Assembly: GCF_023204835.1 (NCBI RefSeq)
Contig: NZ_CP096270.1
Span: 1,550,001 to 1,614,000 of the forward strand
Direction: 5' to 3'
Source of the DNA: Salinarchaeum laminariae
GTDB taxonomy: Archaea; Halobacteriota; Halobacteria; Halobacteriales; Salinarchaeaceae
DNA length: 64,000 bases
Every line of letters begins with the position of its first letter. The stretch's first letter is position 1. Position numbers and translations under genes: made by a program. Shown here in pieces: positions 61,764 to 64,000 of the stretch. The notes below the pieces were generated by a model. The model was not told where the DNA came from and did not search any database. It was given only the letters and a program-made list of their open reading frames with translations.

Positions 61764-62762
61764 TCATATGTATGAATAATAGTGTGCATGATAGGTTGTT
61801 CCCCTATCTTGGAGTGGGTGAGTATCTTGGTGAAACACTCCTCTATTCTCTGCTGTCTCAAGCATCTCTGTTACTGAGGTGCCATCTCGTATATCAACCC
61901 ATCCGCTCGTGAGCAGCTCGTTAGCCGCCTCTTCATCAAAGATATCCTGATAAGTTACATGCATCTTGAAGCCAAGAGTTTCTATTCCCTCATCCTGTAA
62001 GGCATCTACTCCTTCAGAAAACGAAAGGTGGTCAGGGTTTCCAGGATCTCCCCCGGGTTCGACAAATCGTTCAAAATATATGCGGAACTGAAGTGTCGCA
62101 TCATCTTCCTCACGTAGTATTTCTGGAGTACGCACCTGAGCTAAATTGTCATCAGAGGTCTCTCTACGAGGTGTCGATGCTTTTCCAGTATAGTGTGCCT
62201 CTTGAGTTACTTCGCCGTTGTTACGGACCTCCGAGGTCGAGGTGAAAATATTGTCCCACAATGGCGTTAGCTCGATTCCACGGCCATTTTCGGGTGGATC
62301 GTCCATTGACTCTTCGCTAACGTAGAACTCAACATCGACCTCGAATTGTTTTGCTAAACCCGTGCCTTCATTTGAGCACTGGAGTATTACTTCATCATCC
62401 TCAACACCATCTACAAATACATCTACTTCAGGGACGTACTCAGCGCCCATTATTTTCCGTTGCTGGTCTTGAATTGATGTCTGTTCCGCACTAAGGTCTC
62501 TCTGGTCGCGTAACACGCCTGTTTGGCGGACATAGATATAGAGGAGACCACCGGAAAGACCCAAATTCACTATAATTCCAAGTACCGATGCAGATACTTT
62601 ACCGATCTCAATAGTATTTGCATTTGGGAATAGTAAACCAACTGAGAAGAAGGTGATAACCGCCCAAAGCACAATTATAGCTATGACAAATACCAGACTG
62701 TACGCCGCAAAAACGGCTGACCACAGATGGGCGATTTCTATATCAGGCAGTTCCATATCCAT
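61764..62762 (-). CDS. Membrane-anchored hypothetical protein
   Basis: The 332-residue protein has two N-terminal membrane helices: AVFAAYSLVFVIAIIVLWAVITFF and SVLGIIVNLGLSGGLLYIY. A soluble acidic domain of about 250 residues follows. No motif is recognised. A coiled-coil-like RDQRDLSAEQTSIQDQQRK links the helices to the domain. The gene is AT-rich for this genome (22 of 60 G or C in one line), a sign of transfer. Confidence 0.65.
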   Translation of the reverse strand: MDMELPDIEIAHLWSAVFAAYSLVFVIAIIVLWAVITFFSVGLLFPNANTIEIGKVSASVLGIIVNLGLSGGLLYIYVRQTGVLRDQRDLSAEQTSIQDQQRKIMGAEYVPEVDVFVDGVEDDEVILQCSNEGTGLAKQFEVDVEFYVSEESMDDPPENGRGIELTPLWDNIFTSTSEVRNNGEVTQEAHYTGKASTPRRETSDDNLAQVRTPEILREEDDATLQFRIYFERFVEPGGDPGNPDHLSFSEGVDALQDEGIETLGFKMHVTYQDIFDEEAANELLTSGWVDIRDGTSVTEMLETAENRGVFHQDTHPLQDRGTTYHAHYYSYI

Positions 62763-62872
62763 TTGCCCTAAAAATCCTCTTTATCGTCGAGTATGAGGGC
62801 CATGTTAGCGTAATTATATCTGGGGTGTGTTATCTGCTACGGTGGATAGGCACTACCGGAGCGACTGACCGG

Positions 62873-63019
62873 ATGACCGACTTAGAGAGCATCGATAAGC
62901 GTTCGTGTGGCGAGAGGACGTACCGAAGCTTGCTGGCTGATGATTCCCGAATCACAGCTCCATTCCTGATTCGACGGTGCGACTTATGTGATTTTCTGAC
63001 GGACGCTGGATTCTACTGA
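62873..63019 (+). CDS. Possible small protein, 48 residues
   Basis: A short frame from the ATG at 62873, containing CDLCDF near its end. It stops just before the next gene and could be cotranscribed with it. Nothing else supports it. Confidence 0.3.
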   Translation: MTDLESIDKRSCGERTYRSLLADDSRITAPFLIRRCDLCDFLTDAGFY

Positions 63020-63065
63020 CGTGACCGGAGCAAGGTTTAGCCTGTTGGCTGAGAGACTCGTAGAT

Positions 63066-63680
63066 ATGCCGTTTGGCGTCTCGTGGCACAAGCTGCTTGA
63101 CGAACTGGAAGATCTCCCCGAGGATACGACGCTGATCTCACCGGTTTCAGGCGAACGTTTCCGCGTCACCGCCGTAGATAATCATCGTATCGAAATCGAA
63201 GATCTCAACGGCGACTCGGATGAGACACGCGAACTTCAGCGAGAGATGTTCGAAACACTATACCAACGGATAACCGAGGATGGAGATTGTTTTGATCTTG
63301 ATCGGCTGCCCCCTAATGGCGAAACGTACGCGACCGTATTCTGCGTACACCCCCACATTTCGATTGATGAAAGTGAGTGGGTTATAGCTAAAACCGAAAA
63401 TCGATCGCCTTCGCCTGTGGAGGAAGCATCTCCTCAAGAGCCAAACAATGGTCAGGGGGGCGACAAGTCGGACCCACTCCTCTCAATGATGATGGACAAT
63501 ATGGGTGATCCTCAAGCCAAGGTAGAATGTCCAATTGACGGATGCAATTATTCTCACCGTTCTGCGTCATCAGTGGCCCGCCATGTGAGCGGAAGTAGTA
63601 CTGCCAAGCATATCTGGGGGAATACCGACTATACAGGCTGGCGCGACTTCGTCCGGAAACACGGTGAGCGTCCTGGATAG
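63066..63680 (+). CDS. C2H2-type zinc-finger protein, hypothetical
   Basis: The 204-residue protein starts MPFGVSWHKLLDELEDLPEDTTL at the ATG at 63066; a GTG at 63021 is in frame. The first 90 residues are a mixed domain with a GERFRVTAVDNHRIEIEDL strand pair. The C-terminus has CPIDGCNYSHRSASSVARHVSG and a further His, a C2H2-type finger. A decayed copy lies 1.5 kb upstream. Function unknown; DNA or RNA binding is likely from the finger. Confidence 0.65.
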   Translation: MPFGVSWHKLLDELEDLPEDTTLISPVSGERFRVTAVDNHRIEIEDLNGDSDETRELQREMFETLYQRITEDGDCFDLDRLPPNGETYATVFCVHPHISIDESEWVIAKTENRSPSPVEEASPQEPNNGQGGDKSDPLLSMMMDNMGDPQAKVECPIDGCNYSHRSASSVARHVSGSSTAKHIWGNTDYTGWRDFVRKHGERPG

Positions 63681-63830
63681 CCAGGGGGGTTGAACGAACC
63701 CAGACTACAACGACGACAAGAAGGTAAACTACACAACGAGCTGAGAGGCACCTTCGGCGGGAGTTAGAGGCCTTCAGTTTCGTTAATGGCTGGCGCTAAC
63801 AGGTCCAGGATGCGATACTTCTGAATCTAA

Positions 63831-64000
63831 TTATTCCTCTAATTCGAATGTCCACGGAAGATGGCCTTTCTTGACACGCACAAATTCCAAGCCTCTTTTT
63901 CGATCTCCGTTTTCGGTGTATGAATTCCCGACTAAGCGATCGATTCCGTCATCAATGTAGCGTAGTCGGAGTGTCCCCCGATCAGGGCTATCATCTTCTG
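63831..64000 (-). CDS. Partial CDS at right edge, C-terminal part
   Basis: On the minus strand the frame from the window edge to the TAA at 63831 encodes about 56 residues ending in HLPWTFELEE. RLRYIDDGIDRLVGNSYTEN has strand-turn-strand character. The start is beyond the edge, so length and domain cannot be judged. It has no cysteine or obvious motif. Confidence 0.55.
   Translation of the reverse strand, partial: EDDSPDRGTLRLRYIDDGIDRLVGNSYTENGDRKRGLEFVRVKKGHLPWTFELEE

Larger units (their letters stand above)
41571..64000. mobile_element. Integrated element next to tRNA-Leu, right end not in window
   Basis: The integrase beside the tRNA 3' end, the accessory gene set, lower GC in several genes and restriction, helicase and TBP genes mark an integrative element. 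It would have inserted at tRNA-Leu(TAG). I found no second copy of the tRNA 3' end inside the window. The right border is therefore unknown and the whole tract to 64000 may or may not be one element. Confidence 0.75.

Noticed and set aside
1..64000. CRISPR arrays, rRNA genes, transposases
   Set aside because: I looked for regularly spaced direct repeats, rRNA core sequences and DDE or HUH transposases; none was seen. The repeats at 19 and 30 kb are palindromes of differing sequence, not CRISPR.
43000..64000. Second copy of the tRNA-Leu 3' end (right attachment site)
   Set aside because: Short look-alikes were checked by eye; none extends past a few bases.

Overview
The window is a GC-rich piece of a haloarchaeal (class Halobacteria) chromosome. 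The coding sequences are strongly acidic. They include archaeal hallmarks (elongation factor 1-alpha, ribosomal protein S10, a 20S proteasome alpha/beta pair, transcription factor S, an archaeal phosphopantetheine adenylyltransferase), Tat lipoproteins, and a complete methylaspartate-cycle gene cluster, a pathway known only from haloarchaea. Gamma-glutamylcysteine ligase also fits. The genus cannot be fixed from this sequence alone.

Positions 1-41486 look like ordinary core chromosome. In order: an aldo/keto reductase cut by the left edge, a small zinc finger, an MFS transporter, a second aldo/keto reductase, an acetyltransferase and a universal stress protein (1-5032). Next is the methylaspartate cycle: lyase, mesaconyl-CoA hydratase, methylaspartate ammonia-lyase and both glutamate mutase subunits on the minus strand, with the mesaconate CoA-transferase divergent on the plus strand (5078-11921). 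Together these convert glutamate through methylaspartate and mesaconate to glyoxylate plus propionyl-CoA, for acetyl-CoA assimilation. The nadA-nadB-nadC operon follows (12070-15753), then pyruvoyl arginine decarboxylase, a uracil-DNA glycosylase, a truncated haemoglobin and a rhomboid protease. The tuf-rpsJ pair, a hydantoinase hyuA-hyuB pair, a two-RCK potassium channel, a flavin/F420-type oxidoreductase, a NYN-domain protein and PEP carboxylase fill 19-33 kb. Proteasome genes, gshA, coaD and a short TFB-like protein occupy 33-41 kb. Two intergenic arrays of short-loop hairpins (19136-19291 and 30039-30288) share sequence and connectors and are not explained by any gene.

At 41487-41570 lies tRNA-Leu(TAG), and 52 bases further on a tyrosine-recombinase integrase begins. 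From there to the right edge (at least 22.4 kb) the content is accessory: an orphan GHKL ATPase, a stand-alone RarA/MgsA-C-like helical protein, a ribbon-helix-helix-like protein, an SF2-type helicase, a TcmP/radical-SAM 'three-Cys' pair, a tightly packed run of small zinc-binding and hypothetical genes, a DUF4268 nuclease-like protein, a full type I restriction-modification system (hsdM-hsdS, hsdR) translationally coupled to a YgjP-like metallopeptidase, a divergent TATA-binding protein, a membrane protein, a C2H2-type zinc protein with a decayed paralogue 1.5 kb away, and a partial gene at the edge. No matching right attachment site was seen, so the element probably continues past 64000.

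No CRISPR array, rRNA or transposase was seen.
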